Origin: Eremophila alpestris peregrina
Lineage: Eukaryota; Chordata; Aves; Passeriformes; Alaudidae
Assembly: GCA_009792885.1 (NCBI GenBank)
Contig: WMCF01000009.1
Coordinates: 1,465,054 to 1,529,053, forward strand
Direction: 5' to 3'
DNA length: 64,000 nt
Each line of letters opens with the position of its first letter. Positions within the stretch are counted from its first letter, which is position 1. Below are positions 1 to 11,838 of this stretch, piece after piece. Made by a program: the position numbers and the translations under genes. The notes under the pieces were generated by a model. The model was not told where the DNA came from. It searched no databases and worked only from the letters and a program-made list of their open reading frames with translations.

Positions 1-3000
1 CCTGCCTTACTTGATGTTTTTGTGATTATGAATACCACCACCCACCAACATGCCCCCCGTCCTGTCTCATCTTTCTGCCTTCTGCTTCTGGCCTGACTCA
101 AGCATTTGAGTGCCATTCCCCTCTGAGCTACTGTGACCCACAGGGTCTTCACCTGAGCTCCATGAGCTTCTTCCTTCCAGACCATCCTTCTCTCTTGTAT
201 TTAGACCTTGTCTATCTGGCTGTTTGCTCCCTCTCTCCTTTGAAATTCTTCTTCAGATCCATCTCAGCTTTAGACACCAGTGCCTGTCAGCTTTAATACC
301 TCTTTGAGGTTCCCTGAGGTAAATGGGTGCTTGTATGGTGCAGGTCATGAGGTCTGTTTCAGGTTTCTTGTTTCTGATCATATCCCTTGTTCTGCATGTG
401 CCAGGTCTTTATAACCTAAAAGAGAGCCCAGTACAGATGCAGACTCCTGCTCTACAGATGTCTGTGTGGTGTCTTTGGAATAGTTCCACCTTCATTTCCT
501 GAACTGTCCTGTTGTCTTTCCCTCATACTTCTCTACCACACTGTCCAGAAGGCTTTTTTCAGAGTCCATCTTTACTTGAATCACTCATCTTCCTCCTGCT
601 ACTTGCTGCTCCCTGTGCTCCCTCTTGCTGACAAACCATCTTCTTTCCTTGTCACTTGCAGCCCCTCCATAACCTGTGGCTCTTCTGTACTGTAGCAAAG
701 CAGTCAGGTCATTCCTGCTGGAAATGGCTTGAACTATAGGCAGGGCAGAGAGTGTATTAAAGTGTGTATGACTTGGGCAGTGCTGCTGCTCCTGCTTCGT
801 GTCAACACCCTTTAGTGGGCAAGGGAGCAGATCTCCCTTTGCTTTGATTTCTTGACAATTTTCTGAATCGGACCCACAGATGCTTCTGAGATGACTCAGC
901 AGGTGTTGCCAGCTTTGGACATCAATGGGATTTGAGTCTTAACACCCAGGTTTCCATAGAAAGCTCTGAGATTTTGCTGAGCCTGGCATACTGTGTCCTT
1001 ATTCAGAATAAGTATGTTTACTCGTTAAATCTCCTTGACTTCAGCTGGAGCAGTGGCTTACCAGCATGTCCCAAAGTAGGCCTTGATATCTCAAATGGAG
1101 TATAAAAACTGACCAAGTATTTTCACCTGGCTTGAAATCATGATATTTCTAAGTCTTTTAAAACAGCCACGACTTTTAATAAATGTGTATCTCAGAGCAA
1201 GGAGCAAGGCACAAGCAGCTGGAGCAGAGATATCTCAAGGCATTTGCATCAGGAAAAAGAGATTGACTCTCTGACCCCTATTTAGTAAGTCAGTAGCATG
1301 GGTGTTTCCCAGGGGCAAAATGATAGGGTAGACAGGAGGCTGACAAAGGAAGAATGGATGTTCTTTGGGCAGCCCAGCAGGTTGCAGTCAGCAAACACCC
1401 TGTGTGCATCTTTGCTGTGTGAGGACATGGTGGGTCCATCCAGCACATGTAGTGGCATGGAATAGCCAAGATGCTCAATAAACTCATATAAAATACATCT
1501 CCCCAACGTAGTGGTCCTCATCATTTGAGTAGATCTCTGCACACCAGGTGGTTGCTACCTATTTCTTATTCAGGCAAAACTTCCTGAAAGATTAGTGGGA
1601 GTTTTGTCCAAGGGTGAGGTGCTAGAGCAAGTTTTGATTTGTTAAATCAGTTTCTTTAACGTAACAGAAAATTGGCTTCCTCCTCTGTCGAAGTCCAGGT
1701 CACAGCCATATTAATTGGAGCAGGGAACTAGAAAGAAAGAAATCCCTTTGTGGTGATGGAGTGCAAGGTATTTGATTCAGCATCATGCCTGATTGCACTA
1801 TTGTAATAGCATTTCACTGTGTCTGGCTGGTTCTTTTTAAATACCTGCTTTCAGTCAGCTCAGATTAAGAAATTTAACTTTCTGAAACTGATGCTTTTTC
1901 TTTCTTGAGCACAGGTGATGCACTCAAATGATTAAAGCAATGTAAAAATACAAAGAAGAAAAGGATTGGAAAGTGAGATGTGTTTCTACTTTTAAGGAAG
2001 TTATGCAATCAACAGTTAAAAACATTTGGTTTTTTAATGTAGTTTGGGAAGGTTTGGGGCAGGGGCAGCGTTTTTTTCTGATTTAAACCACTGGAATGAC
2101 AGAGGTCACTGGAGAAACATCATGATAGTAGTGTCCTTAACTACACCTTTGATTTTTCTGAAATCAGAATTTCACTCAAGCAGCATTCACAAAAGCTGCT
2201 AATGTACTTTGTGATTCAGAATGAAGTTGGATACACAAGTTAAACTGTGCTCTTAATTCTTTCCAGCCACGGGAGCGTTTGCTCATAGTTATCACTCTTA
2301 GGCTAATGAATCCTTGTAGTGATGAAATGCCAGTCAAGCAGGCTGCTCATTGCCACTTCTGTTTTCCCAGGAAAAGAGATGTAATTCCTTCCCAAGTAAT
2401 GGAAATTGCAGTACTTATAACTGTTGAGTGATGTACTGTATTCAGGATTTTAAAAAAAAGGCAAATGAAAAGCCAGCTGATGTGTAAATATTGGACAAAG
2501 GTAGCCCCTGATATCCTGTCCCTGATAGTTGAAGGGAACTCTGAAAGAGCAAGTTTTCATTCTCACAGCCACATAGTTCAAGATGATTACCTTGGGATAG
2601 CTCAGTGTTAGCAAACTAACATGCTGTGTGTTGAGCAGCCTCAAATGTACTGGCTATCTTATAAGATCTTGCAAAATTTCTGATGAAGGACAAGTATCAT
2701 CTAAACCAATGAGAAAATTCATGGGATGGTGGAACTAGGTTTACAGGCAAGAACAACATGCTTGGAAGTCACATCCTGCACAGCTTCTTCCCTCTTTCTC
2801 CATGCTCTCATCTGTAAGGTGCAAGATCCTAGAATATCCAGGAGCAGCCATTAACTTGAGAAATATTCAGAGTCTCTCAATATTATAATATAAAATAATT
2901 ATGGGGAAAATGTGGAAAAATATGGAAATAAAATTAGAATTAACATTTGCTCACATGGCTAAGCCAAATTAAAATTCTTGGTGGAAAGTGGTATTTATGT

Positions 3001-6000
3001 CTGCTCATTTTTTTTCTGAAAAAAATTAACTAATGGTTCTGTGCTCAGTCTTTGTAAAAAGTGACAGATACAAAATATAACTTCTAAATTTTTTTCCTCA
3101 GATATGGAAAGAGATCAAGCCCAGATACACTGATCTCAGACCTCTTGTTGAGGGAAAGCACAGAAAACATTCCTAGATCCAGGTATGTATGAAGAGCTCA
3201 TTTGGATTTAACAGTCTGATTTGTTCTCAATAAATGTTTCATAGGGAGATAACATACCACCAACAGCTGGCTAATCATGTCCTTAAAATGTCCTTAATTC
3301 CTTTGGTTTTTTTTAAGAGATAGCACCATCTATGAATGCAAGAAGTGCCTTACCAGGTATGATATAGTCCAAACTCATAGTTTCCTGATTTTGGGGCAGA
3401 CCATACCTCTGGTATTGTATATACCAATTGTGTTCAGAGGAAGGGAAGCACTCCCACGACACTTGCCCCATTCTGGGCATTTTTACATAGAATTGTATGC
3501 TAATGTCTGATGATGATTCCTTGCATATTAGAGCTCCAAAGATGGCATATTGCTACTCATTTGCTGCTCACACAAGTTTAAATTTTTCTTCTAAAGGTGT
3601 ACAAGTGGTAAATATGCACCTACATCAACTCATACACAAATGCACAGTGGTGACTTGTCTTTAAAACACAGTATTTCACATTGGTTTTGTATCTAATATT
3701 TTACAAAGGGAAAAAAGGCATTTATATTTCCATTTGCACTTGGCTAAAGCAACAGTGGTGTTTCAAACAACACTGGGGTTTCAAATGTACATAATGTATT
3801 TGTCTAGTTAGGTAATGACACTTTAGCCATAATGTAAGATACTCGTAGTAGTGACTGCAATTTACACAGCTGAAAAGTAAGTATGATGAAAAGGTGAGAT
3901 GGAGGGGGAGTTTTGGCTCCTGAAGAAAAATACTGGTTTTACTTACAATCTGGCATGAATGGGCTCAGTTTAAGCCTTTACTGGTTGTCTGAAGTTTGCT
4001 GGCAATACTTCTATTGCAGAAATAAATATTTTATGAAGTTGTCTTCTCAGGAGTCTACAAGCAACTGCTCTGCAAAGGCTCAACTAGACTAGTTGAGTAC
4101 TTAAACATAAGAACCTGTAGCATTGAATGTAGGGCATGAGCATGACACTGAAAGGTGACCCAGAGTTCCTGCTGCCATGCAGGGAGGTTGCCCATGAGAC
4201 CTACAGTTCTGGGCGTAGGGAGAGCATTGTGTGATGGTTTGATGACTAACCACAGCTGTGGGGACACAATTTTCTCTGCAGATGCTTATCTGAAAACTGC
4301 ATGGAGTGCAGGGAAATGTATTAGACTATTTTGTGTTTGGTAATGACAAGGGAGAGCCCTCACATAATGGGAAATTTCCACTGTCTTGAATTTGAGGCAA
4401 CACACAGGGTAGTTAGTACTCATACTCTCTAATATATCTCCCTAATAGTCTAATACTCTCTGTAATTTTCACCCCTTCATCACAAAACTTTATGATTATT
4501 ATTATTGTTTCAATAATGCTATTTATAACACACCAGGGAGCAAAAATTCATGAGCAAAATAACCAACTAGTCTGCATTAAGATCAAGAATTGATGAGAAG
4601 CAGATTTTTTATTTCATACCCCCTGTAACAGCACTTTAAACTGAATATGGTATTTTTCACTCATCACTGACAGTTATGGGAGTACTGGGAACTAGTACTA
4701 GTTCCTATGTTATGGTTGCCTATGATGCCTAGTTTCCTATGGATATGTTTTCTAGGATAAAACTCTGTGTGGATTCTGAAGCCCACTTCAACTTTTTCCT
4801 CCATGTGAGGGCACAATTAAATTTTCTTTCTATCCAGTCCTGTGTTTCAAAGCACATCAGGAGCTAAATATCTCTAAAATCTGTGTACCTCTCCCTGACT
4901 TGGTTGAAATTGTCCCAAGGGTGTGGAAGCTGGGGGGGAGGTTAGGAGAGGCACACAGGGTTGGACAGCTGGACACACAGCACGGCTGCCTAAGCCTTCC
5001 TCCTGGAGGAAGCCAGGCTGAATGAATGAAAGGCAGGCTGCTATCATTCCAACCTTAAGTTAAGTAAATGTTTTAGAAATAGTTACACAAAAAGCTAGTT
5101 ATGGAGCAGATGTGATTTGCACTCAGTGAATCAGTGACAGAGAGAGATACCTCATGAGTTCTCGGGAACTGAACTTTGTAACTAAACACTGAGGTAATGA
5201 TAAATAACTTAATTGTATTCAGCTTGACAGGCCTGGTTTGACATTTCACTTTTGCTGACTAAAATACACCCCAAAGGATGTTGCAGTATGGGTGTATGTC
5301 TGACCATATGAAGAAAGTTTAGAAGAGATTCTTTTAGAAACTGATTACAAAATAGGAAGTTAAAGATTTAAAAAAAGGAGGTGCCTTGACCCAAGTTCAA
5401 GGAAGTTCTTATGACAGAAATGTGTGACATGGCGTGTTTCTGATTTTGTCTGTCTTGTGGAGTGATGAGAAAATGTTTCATACTCAGTAATAGGATGTAT
5501 ATCTCCTGATGCTGCCTCTTTAAAAATTAGATATCTAGCATGAAGTACTTGTCTAGGCTGCCTCTGCAGTCAGTCAGAGGGGTGGGTAACTTCAGAATGA
5601 ACTTTCCTTCCTAAAATGGTCAAGGTCTCAGTTGCCCTGTCTCTCCAGTGACTGTGGAGGCAGATTAGATATTTCATCAAGACTTGATGTGCTACTTTTA
5701 GATGGGAAAAACTATGGCAAATGCATTTCTCCTGGTCTTTTTCCATGTTCTCCTACTTGTTACCTCTCCTCCTATGTAGACAAAACATATGTTTGCTAGC
5801 AGAGGATTTCTGGATAAAATCCTGCCTTCAGCATCCTTTTTGATGCATTTCAAAAGTTTGATATTGAGCAGTGGAATACCACAATAATATTTTAGGATGG
5901 TGGCTTTGAACTTGGGGATTTTTGAAGGTGCTTCCAGCATGATGTGGTTTTGTTTGGCTCAGTGAGTTCTCTTTGGAAGTTTTTTACTCCCGAGTTAGAG

Positions 6001-6334
6001 TAAAAAAATAGATCTTTAAGAAATACTGATATTTCAACATATCATAGTTTTCTAGCTTAATTTCACTAAGTACTATTTAATGGTGTAAGGCAGCTTTGTA
6101 GATCATCTCAACCATGTAAAACATAGCACAAGGTAGCAGGATGTACAGGCAAGTTCTGGTACCAAAGTACAGATTTTTGGCAATTAATAATGCTTCTGTT
6201 TTTGTTGGATTCACATATACAATCTTCAACTGCAAACATGCATATTTCTCATTGCTGCTATTAATGAATGTTTTAGGCAGTTTTAACATTGAATTTTTTC
6301 AAAGGAGTATTTAATATATGTGTAATATGGTTTT
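1..6334. other. Non-coding, mostly unique DNA
   Basis: No repeat family, RNA gene or coding exon is recognised here. The first 700 bases are pyrimidine-rich on the plus strand, with many TCT, CTT and CCT runs and little CpG, but they show no repeat unit. From about 2870 to 2960 the sequence is very AT-rich. Open frames are 60 to 80 codons at most and lack splice context or protein-like composition, so I treat them as chance. The last part (about 6075-6334) would be 3' flank or 3' UTR if the candidate exon at 6335-6571 is real. Confidence 0.6.
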
Positions 6335-6571
6335 TTAATTCATAATATGTGTTGCAGGTTTGAAGACCCTTCGATGTGGTGATGGGATTTTCAGCACACC
6401 TTCAAAACTTTTCCTAGTTTTCAGTTCATACTCCACACCTCTGAAGCAGATCATAGCGTCGCCCCAGTGCATGCAGCCATTGTACTGAATTCTGTAGAGT
6501 TTCTCTCCTTCATCATATTTGTATATACCTTTATTTAAATAAATTATTTGTGCATTCCAAAATGTAACATA
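6335..6571 (-). CDS. Candidate terminal coding exon, protein not recognised
   Basis: Read on the minus strand, this 237-base block is open for 78 codons and ends in TAA (6335-6337). It is entered through a good acceptor: a T-rich run followed by TTTCATTTAG just above 6571. An in-frame TAG lies immediately upstream within the putative intron, so the frame opens at the splice site. The peptide is balanced and protein-like, rich in Tyr, Lys, Glu and Gly, with two Trp and two Cys. It includes KYDEGEKLYRIQYNGCMHWG (residues 18-37), then an ICFRGVEYELK stretch and a basic end PHRRVFKP. There is no membrane segment. The alternating charged and aromatic residues suggest beta structure, which is inference. 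An ATTAAA poly(A)-like hexamer lies about 20 bases past the stop (6310-6315). I do not recognise the family. Other explanations are a decayed exon or a chance open frame. Upstream exons were not identified with confidence. Confidence 0.38.
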   Translation of the reverse strand, partial: YVTFWNAQIIYLNKGIYKYDEGEKLYRIQYNGCMHWGDAMICFRGVEYELKTRKSFEGVLKIPSPHRRVFKPATHIMN

Positions 6572-7832
6572 CTAAATGAAAACAACCAACCATGTCATTG
6601 GTATAACAAAGCATTGTTTTAAACTATTAAAACTGAATTATAACTTCCCTGTAGTGTGAAGTAGTGTGGATAACAATGGTGTCACAGTTATTACTGTGCA
6701 AAGTAAGATAAAGACATCATTTATTGTGTCAGACTCAGCTCAAAACTGTTTAAAATAATTTATCACGCACTGCATAACTTAGGAAAACAGTGTTCTGAGA
6801 GGCGATTTTTCAGAACGGCCGTCCCAATAACTTATTTAGTGCTTACATTGTAAATGTAATAAAGTTAATGGCATTTTTGAAATGCAAAGGAATAAGTCAC
6901 TGCTTAATTCTGCTAACTCCTTGAAACTGGTTTGATGGTTGGCTGTAAGCCTGAACCAGTAATTTTAAATGAAACAGATGTAACATCTTTGGTTTGGCAA
7001 TATACAAAATAGTAAAAAATAACATCTGAAGTAACTCATAAACCAAGACAAGACTGTAATTATTTGTACCAGATAAGAGACATCTAACATTGCCTCAGGC
7101 TTTGTAAAGGAGCACAGTGATAAATCCCAACCCTTGGGCTACTTGCCCTCTGAGCCTCCCTCATTTAGAGTTATTAATGGTTTCTGTGTGCCATAAGGAG
7201 GTCCACAGAATAGGGACAAGGTGAACTGTCTCCAGGTTCACATTTTCTTATTTTTAGATTTTATAAATTTACTCACTAGCCTAGTGGGGGTCTTAGAGAC
7301 ACTTGAAGTTTTTACTTAAAGTATTATAAGAATGTCAGCACCTTCCCCTTGTTCTTAAGTGGTTCTAGTTCACAGATGTGTACCTTGCTGGAGGGTCAGA
7401 ACCCAGACTCTGCATGACACAAATGCTGGTCTCTGGTTCCTGATACACCACTGCTTTTCTTTAGACACTGTGACTAAACAATGCATAATAAAGCTCATAA
7501 AGAAGTTCCAAACTGGAAAAGAATCAGTGTGAAGGTTTAATCTATTTAGATGTCCTTTCCACTTTTCAAATGCATTCACATAGCCGCACCCAGGAGAGAT
7601 ACATCAGTGCAAACAACTGCCAGGTTTGTGTTTGCAAAGTGCTACCAGTTTACTAGGACTGGTCAGCTTTTGTGGTCACACTGTCTTCAGCAAAGCACAG
7701 CATAGTTCTCCTTTTCATAGAACACTCAGGTGTCACTGGAATCAGCAAACTTAGCTTTCAGCAACAACACGTTAACTTACACACTTGGTGATGGTTCTAT
7801 AGTGCTACACGTGGAATTTGACATTTAAGAGC
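6572..7832. other. Non-coding DNA, nothing recognised
   Basis: AT-rich sequence between the candidate exon and the LTR. If the exon at 6335-6571 is real, this would be intron. I see no second exon with matching splice sites, no repeat family and no RNA gene. A 69-codon minus-strand open frame at 7370-7579 has no supporting splice signals. Confidence 0.55.
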
Positions 7833-8411
7833 AGTCTAGAGTCACAAAAATTATTAGGGCCTCCACGGTGTACTCGCTCAGAAACAAACCAGTGGGAAAT
7901 TCCAAGTCAGAGCTACAATTTAATAGGAAAATTAAGATGAAGGCAATAGCACAGAAACCCTGACTTAAACTGACAGAATCAGAATATGACCTGACACCCT
8001 GGGATGGTAGCAGTCTGATTGCCACAGTCCCATTGGAGTGATGGACGTGGTTTTGTTGAAGCAGTGATCCTGTAGAAAGATTTGATCTGGAGGTCCATTG
8101 GTGGGTATCAAGCTCTTGTCCTCTGGGAATCCAGTGGTAGTGCTCCTGTGGTGTTCCAAGCCTCAGATTCTATCCAGGTAGGAATGCCTGGTTCTTCCCC
8201 CTGGGTGGGGCATTTCACAGTGGGATGATGTAATTCTGTGAGTCATGCTGGGAGACCTTGATGGCCTGTTAGCAGAGATAGCCCTCAGAGGGAATTATCA
8301 GGGATGAGTCATGGAAGAGATAAAGAACACTGTCCCACCTGTTTTAACAGTTTATGAAGATGATAATAGAATCCATGTTTTAGTTACACCTTTTAATTGT
8401 AACCCAAGACA
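7833..8411 (-). mobile_element. Solo LTR of an avian ERVL-like endogenous retrovirus
   Basis: About 580 bases match, from memory, a long terminal repeat family common in songbird genomes. Recognised blocks include the segment around 7850-7920 (GGGCCTCCACGGTGTACTCG and the following GTGGGAAATTCC region), the 8020-8080 block (CCCATTGGAGTG, AGCAGTGATCCTGTAG) and 8190-8260 (GGGATGATGTAATTCTGT). On the minus strand it starts with TGTCTTGGG at 8411. An ATTAAA poly(A)-like signal lies near the far end (about 7918-7923). No gag, pol or env remnant is adjacent, so this is a solo LTR left by recombination between two LTRs. The terminal CA near 7833 is mutated, no target-site duplication is obvious, and the exact family name is not certain. 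Short open frames inside it on the minus strand are not genes. Confidence 0.72.
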
Positions 8412-9960
8412 CAGGGTAAACCATTGCCACCCATGGCAGTAGGCAGTAATGTTCAGAGGGACTTCAGGATGGCCACCAGTTGCTGGAGCAGGTGTTCTTC
8501 AACCTCAGGCCAGGACCTGCTGTGGCAGATTACACAGAGTACTCTGCTTTGAGTAATTTTTAAAATGAAAATTGAAAGTTATTGTGGGACATGATACACA
8601 ATATCTTTAATTCCTGCTAATTTTTAGTATTTCAGTATATATGCTAATGACCATGTAAATTGTAGTATCAGTAATGATAAAAAAAGATAAATTAATCTTA
8701 TGTTGCTTGTACTATGATTACAAATGTATCTTAAGGGGAAAAAGAGAGTTAAACAATTAGAGTATGCTAAACACTTGTGCTGAATTGTTCCACTCAATTC
8801 CATGAATTTCCTGAACTTTGAGAATGCTCATCTGTATAGAAAAGCTGTTACCTCATGAGCTCTCAAAGACAGAAGCAAGGCAAAGCACTCACACAATATT
8901 TATTTATCCATTTTGTGATACTATTTTCTTTCTAAAATCTTCCTCTGTTTTCTGGGGCAGACACAATATTGCCATAGAATTCCAGTGTGCTTAGTTCTTA
9001 GCTTCCTTGTGTACTTCATGTACCACTCTTGACAGGCCAGGACAATGAAAATATTGTATCAGGTCTCCAAATCAGAGGATAGACTTGAAAAATGAGTTGA
9101 GAAACGAAGATAAATACCAGTTTTCTTTGGCATGACTTCTCCATTTTGACTTCAGGGTTAAGTTTTTCATCTTTATCTCCCTAACCGTGAGAAACAATGC
9201 CTTGTTTCTAAAACAAAGGCTGAAATTTATGTTAGAATCTGAGCAAGCGCCAGGAAAAACAAGAGGTAATAATCATAAAAGTAGGTAATAATGTTTTCTC
9301 CTTTATCTATTGTGGGTTTGAAATAATGAGAAATGTATATAAATAGGTGTCAAATATTTAAAAGACTGTCGACTTTTACCTTTGGCAATTTCTGTAAAAT
9401 ACATCACAATTATGCCCAACTTTTATTTAATCAAAGAGGAGACCTAGATTATTCCACCTATCTTCTCTTCTAGAACAGGAAATTCTCTCTATCTTCTTCT
9501 CTCTCCATCCCTACAAACCTAGCCCACTGCAATGCTTTCAGCCCTGAAATTCTCTGTGCCAAAAGACCCTCCATCATGGTACTCCAGTGTGGGCAGTGCT
9601 GCCCAAACCTTGTATTGTGTAGGGGTGAGGTGGGATTTACCTGGCAGCTGGCAAATAAATACCAAGTTTCAGTTGCAGTATCAAGTGTTTTCCATAGTGG
9701 TTTGTGTCACCCTCAGGTGCTCTGCTCTCCCCTTGGTGCTTAGGGTGAGGTGCCCAGGAGCACTTGGCATATGTAGGAGGCATATTTTTAAGCTGAACTG
9801 ATCATTGTTCTGTGTTTCCCATAGGATTACATGTCTTTCCTGGGCACATAACCTTCAGGGGTGCCTGTGTAAATCCAACATCGGGCCTTTTTTGCCTTGT
9901 GTTGTCACCTGATCACCATTAGCCATTAAAAGCCAACAAACATTAAAAAAAAATTTTGGC
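8412..9960. other. Non-coding DNA, nothing recognised
   Basis: AT-rich sequence with no identified repeat or exon. Around 9500-9690 the minus strand holds a roughly 42-codon open stretch without matching splice sites, which I did not accept as coding. No microsatellite of note. Confidence 0.55.
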
Positions 9961-10500
9961 AGAATCAATCACAAAATAGTAGAGTACCAGGTTGGAAGGG
10001 AACTTCAAGGATCACCTGATCAAACTTTCTTGGTAAAAGCATGGTGTAGACAAAAGGGTTCAGCAGCCTGTCCAGATGAATCTCATAAATATCCAACATT
10101 GAGATATCCCCCACTTCCCTGTGGAGATTCTTCTACTTGTAAAAAAGTGTCTGATTGTTCTGAAAATTTCTCCTCTTGTGTCCAACCAGAATATCCCCAA
10201 GAGTAACTTGTACCCTCATCTCTTTCTTGTGACTGCTTGTAAAAAGGGAGTCTCCCTCTTCTTAGCAGCCACACTTTAAATACTGGAGCATGGTGATAAG
10301 GTCCTCCAAAGGTGCCTTTTGTCAAGCATGAACCAGCCCTTTTGTCCCAGCCTTTCCTCATATGTCAGGCTGCCAAGTCCTTTGATAATCTTTGTGGCCC
10401 TTCTCAGGACCTCTGCAGCCTGTCCACATCTTTTCTTGTACAGCATGGACCAGAATTGAACACAGTACTCCAGGTGTGACAAGCACTGAGTTCAGTAAAG
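9961..10500 (-). mobile_element. CR1 LINE fragment, 3' part with reverse transcriptase remnant
   Basis: The plus strand begins with the CR1 3' tail in antisense (agaatcaatcacaaaatag, then GGTTGGAAGGGA), so the element lies on the minus strand and runs up to about 10500. Its minus-strand frame at 10276-10482 encodes the conserved end of the CR1 reverse transcriptase, including HLEYCVQFWS and RATKIIKGLGSLTYEERLG. Downstream frames carry several stops and shifts (for example DKRHLWR, then a break). CR1 copies are truncated at the 5' end during target-primed reverse transcription, which explains why only about 540 bases of the usual 4.5 kb remain. It cannot move on its own. Confidence 0.93.
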
Positions 10501-11567
10501 AAAACAAAGTTTACAGACGGATTTCAGTGAAGGTAGAAAAGTAGTGCAAGCTAAACATGACACAACATACAATAATGAAAAAAAAAAAAACTCTTGCTTT
10601 GTTTTGGTGGGTTGGTACCCTGAGTAAGAAAGTGCTACTGAGTGGAAATTGCCTGACTAATGCAGTAATTCATATCAGGTCAGTGTATTTTATTTATCTG
10701 GCTCTATTGTTATCAGTCATTTATTTATCTGTATTACAGCTGCACCTGGAGACTCCAGATATGGGGCTCATTGCGCTCCAGTCTGTAAGACCATAATAAA
10801 AAATAAATTTAGACTACAGAGATATTCTGTCCACGTGCAAAGAGAGAAAGTGGGAGGAAACTCGGGCTCATAAATAAAATCATTATTAAGTTATAGTGGT
10901 CCTACTGCACCTGCAGCCTTGCCCTTGTAGACTCTTGGATTACAGCAATTAAGAATGTGCTATAAAACAAGTAGTGCAACATTATCTTGTTTCCAGTTAA
11001 TATGTGTGTTTGCTAAGCTCTCCCTTATCTCAGTTATTTGCTTTTTTCTGATGACCCAGTCTTTGCCAGGCCCAGAGATCTTCCAAGCTATATTTAGCTA
11101 CAAGCAGCTCCCACCTGCCTGTAATGAATACCCAGCTCAGAGGATTTCAGACTTCTTTATCTCATTTTCCCGTGCATTCAACAGAAGGTCCTGGGCTGTG
11201 GGCTGCCAAGGCCCTGCAAGTGTGAGTCTCAAGGTGTCTAAGTTCTATGGAAATGTGTCCGGAGTCATTCCACCTTTGGAGAAGCAGAATTGATGGGAGC
11301 AGGAGAGTCATGAGGTGCCCTTGCAGACAGAGCTGATTGTGACTAATTCTGAACACAGCTATAACAGCCTTCCCAGAGCAACTTTTCTGGTAAGCTGTAA
11401 ATTGGCAGCCTCTCCCAGAGGTACAAGAGTGTGAAATGTTCTTTGTCAAATAAATGTGTTCGTATCAATTAAGAATGAGGGTTTCGCTGACTGTGTGCTA
11501 AATAGGTGACAGGCTCTTTAATAGATCTTTCTTACTGGTTTTCCACAAGTTCTTATCTTCTGTTTTC
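10501..11567. other. Non-coding DNA between two CR1 copies
   Basis: No repeat family recognised. It contains a 13-base A run at about 10578-10590 and a 112-codon plus-strand open frame at 10955-11293. That frame has no splice context, no recognisable domain and a composition like the surroundings, so I treat it as chance. Confidence 0.55.
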
Positions 11568-11838
11568 ATAGAATCATAGAATGGTTTAGGTTGGAAGGGA
11601 CGCTAAAAATCACCTAGTTCCACCCCCCCCTGCCATAGGCTGGGACACCTTCCACTAGACCAAGTTGCTCAGAACCCCATTCAACCGGGCCTTGAACACT
11701 GACAGGAATGGGGCTTCCACAACTTCTCTGGGCAATCTGTTCCAGTGCCTCAGCACTCTTGCAGTAAAGAATTTCTTCCCATTTTCAAACTTCTTTTCCT
11801 TTGAAAAGCATCTTTTTACGTTCTGTTCTTGTTCCACT
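11568..11838 (-). mobile_element. CR1 LINE 3' end
   Basis: The plus strand opens with CATAGAATCATAGAATGG followed by GGTTGGAAGGGACG, the classic antisense start of an avian CR1 3' end. The minus-strand frame at 11655-11837 is uninterrupted and encodes the C-terminal tail of the CR1 polyprotein, including RHWNRLPREVVEAP, VFKARLNG and SNLV. Only the last roughly 60 codons and the 3' UTR are present, because of 5' truncation. The preserved frame and the intact ATAGAATCATAGAAT tail suggest a fairly young copy compared with its neighbours. Confidence 0.95.

Noticed and set aside
7825..8159. Minus-strand frames of about 65 codons
   Set aside because: They lie inside the solo LTR and have no relation to retroviral genes.
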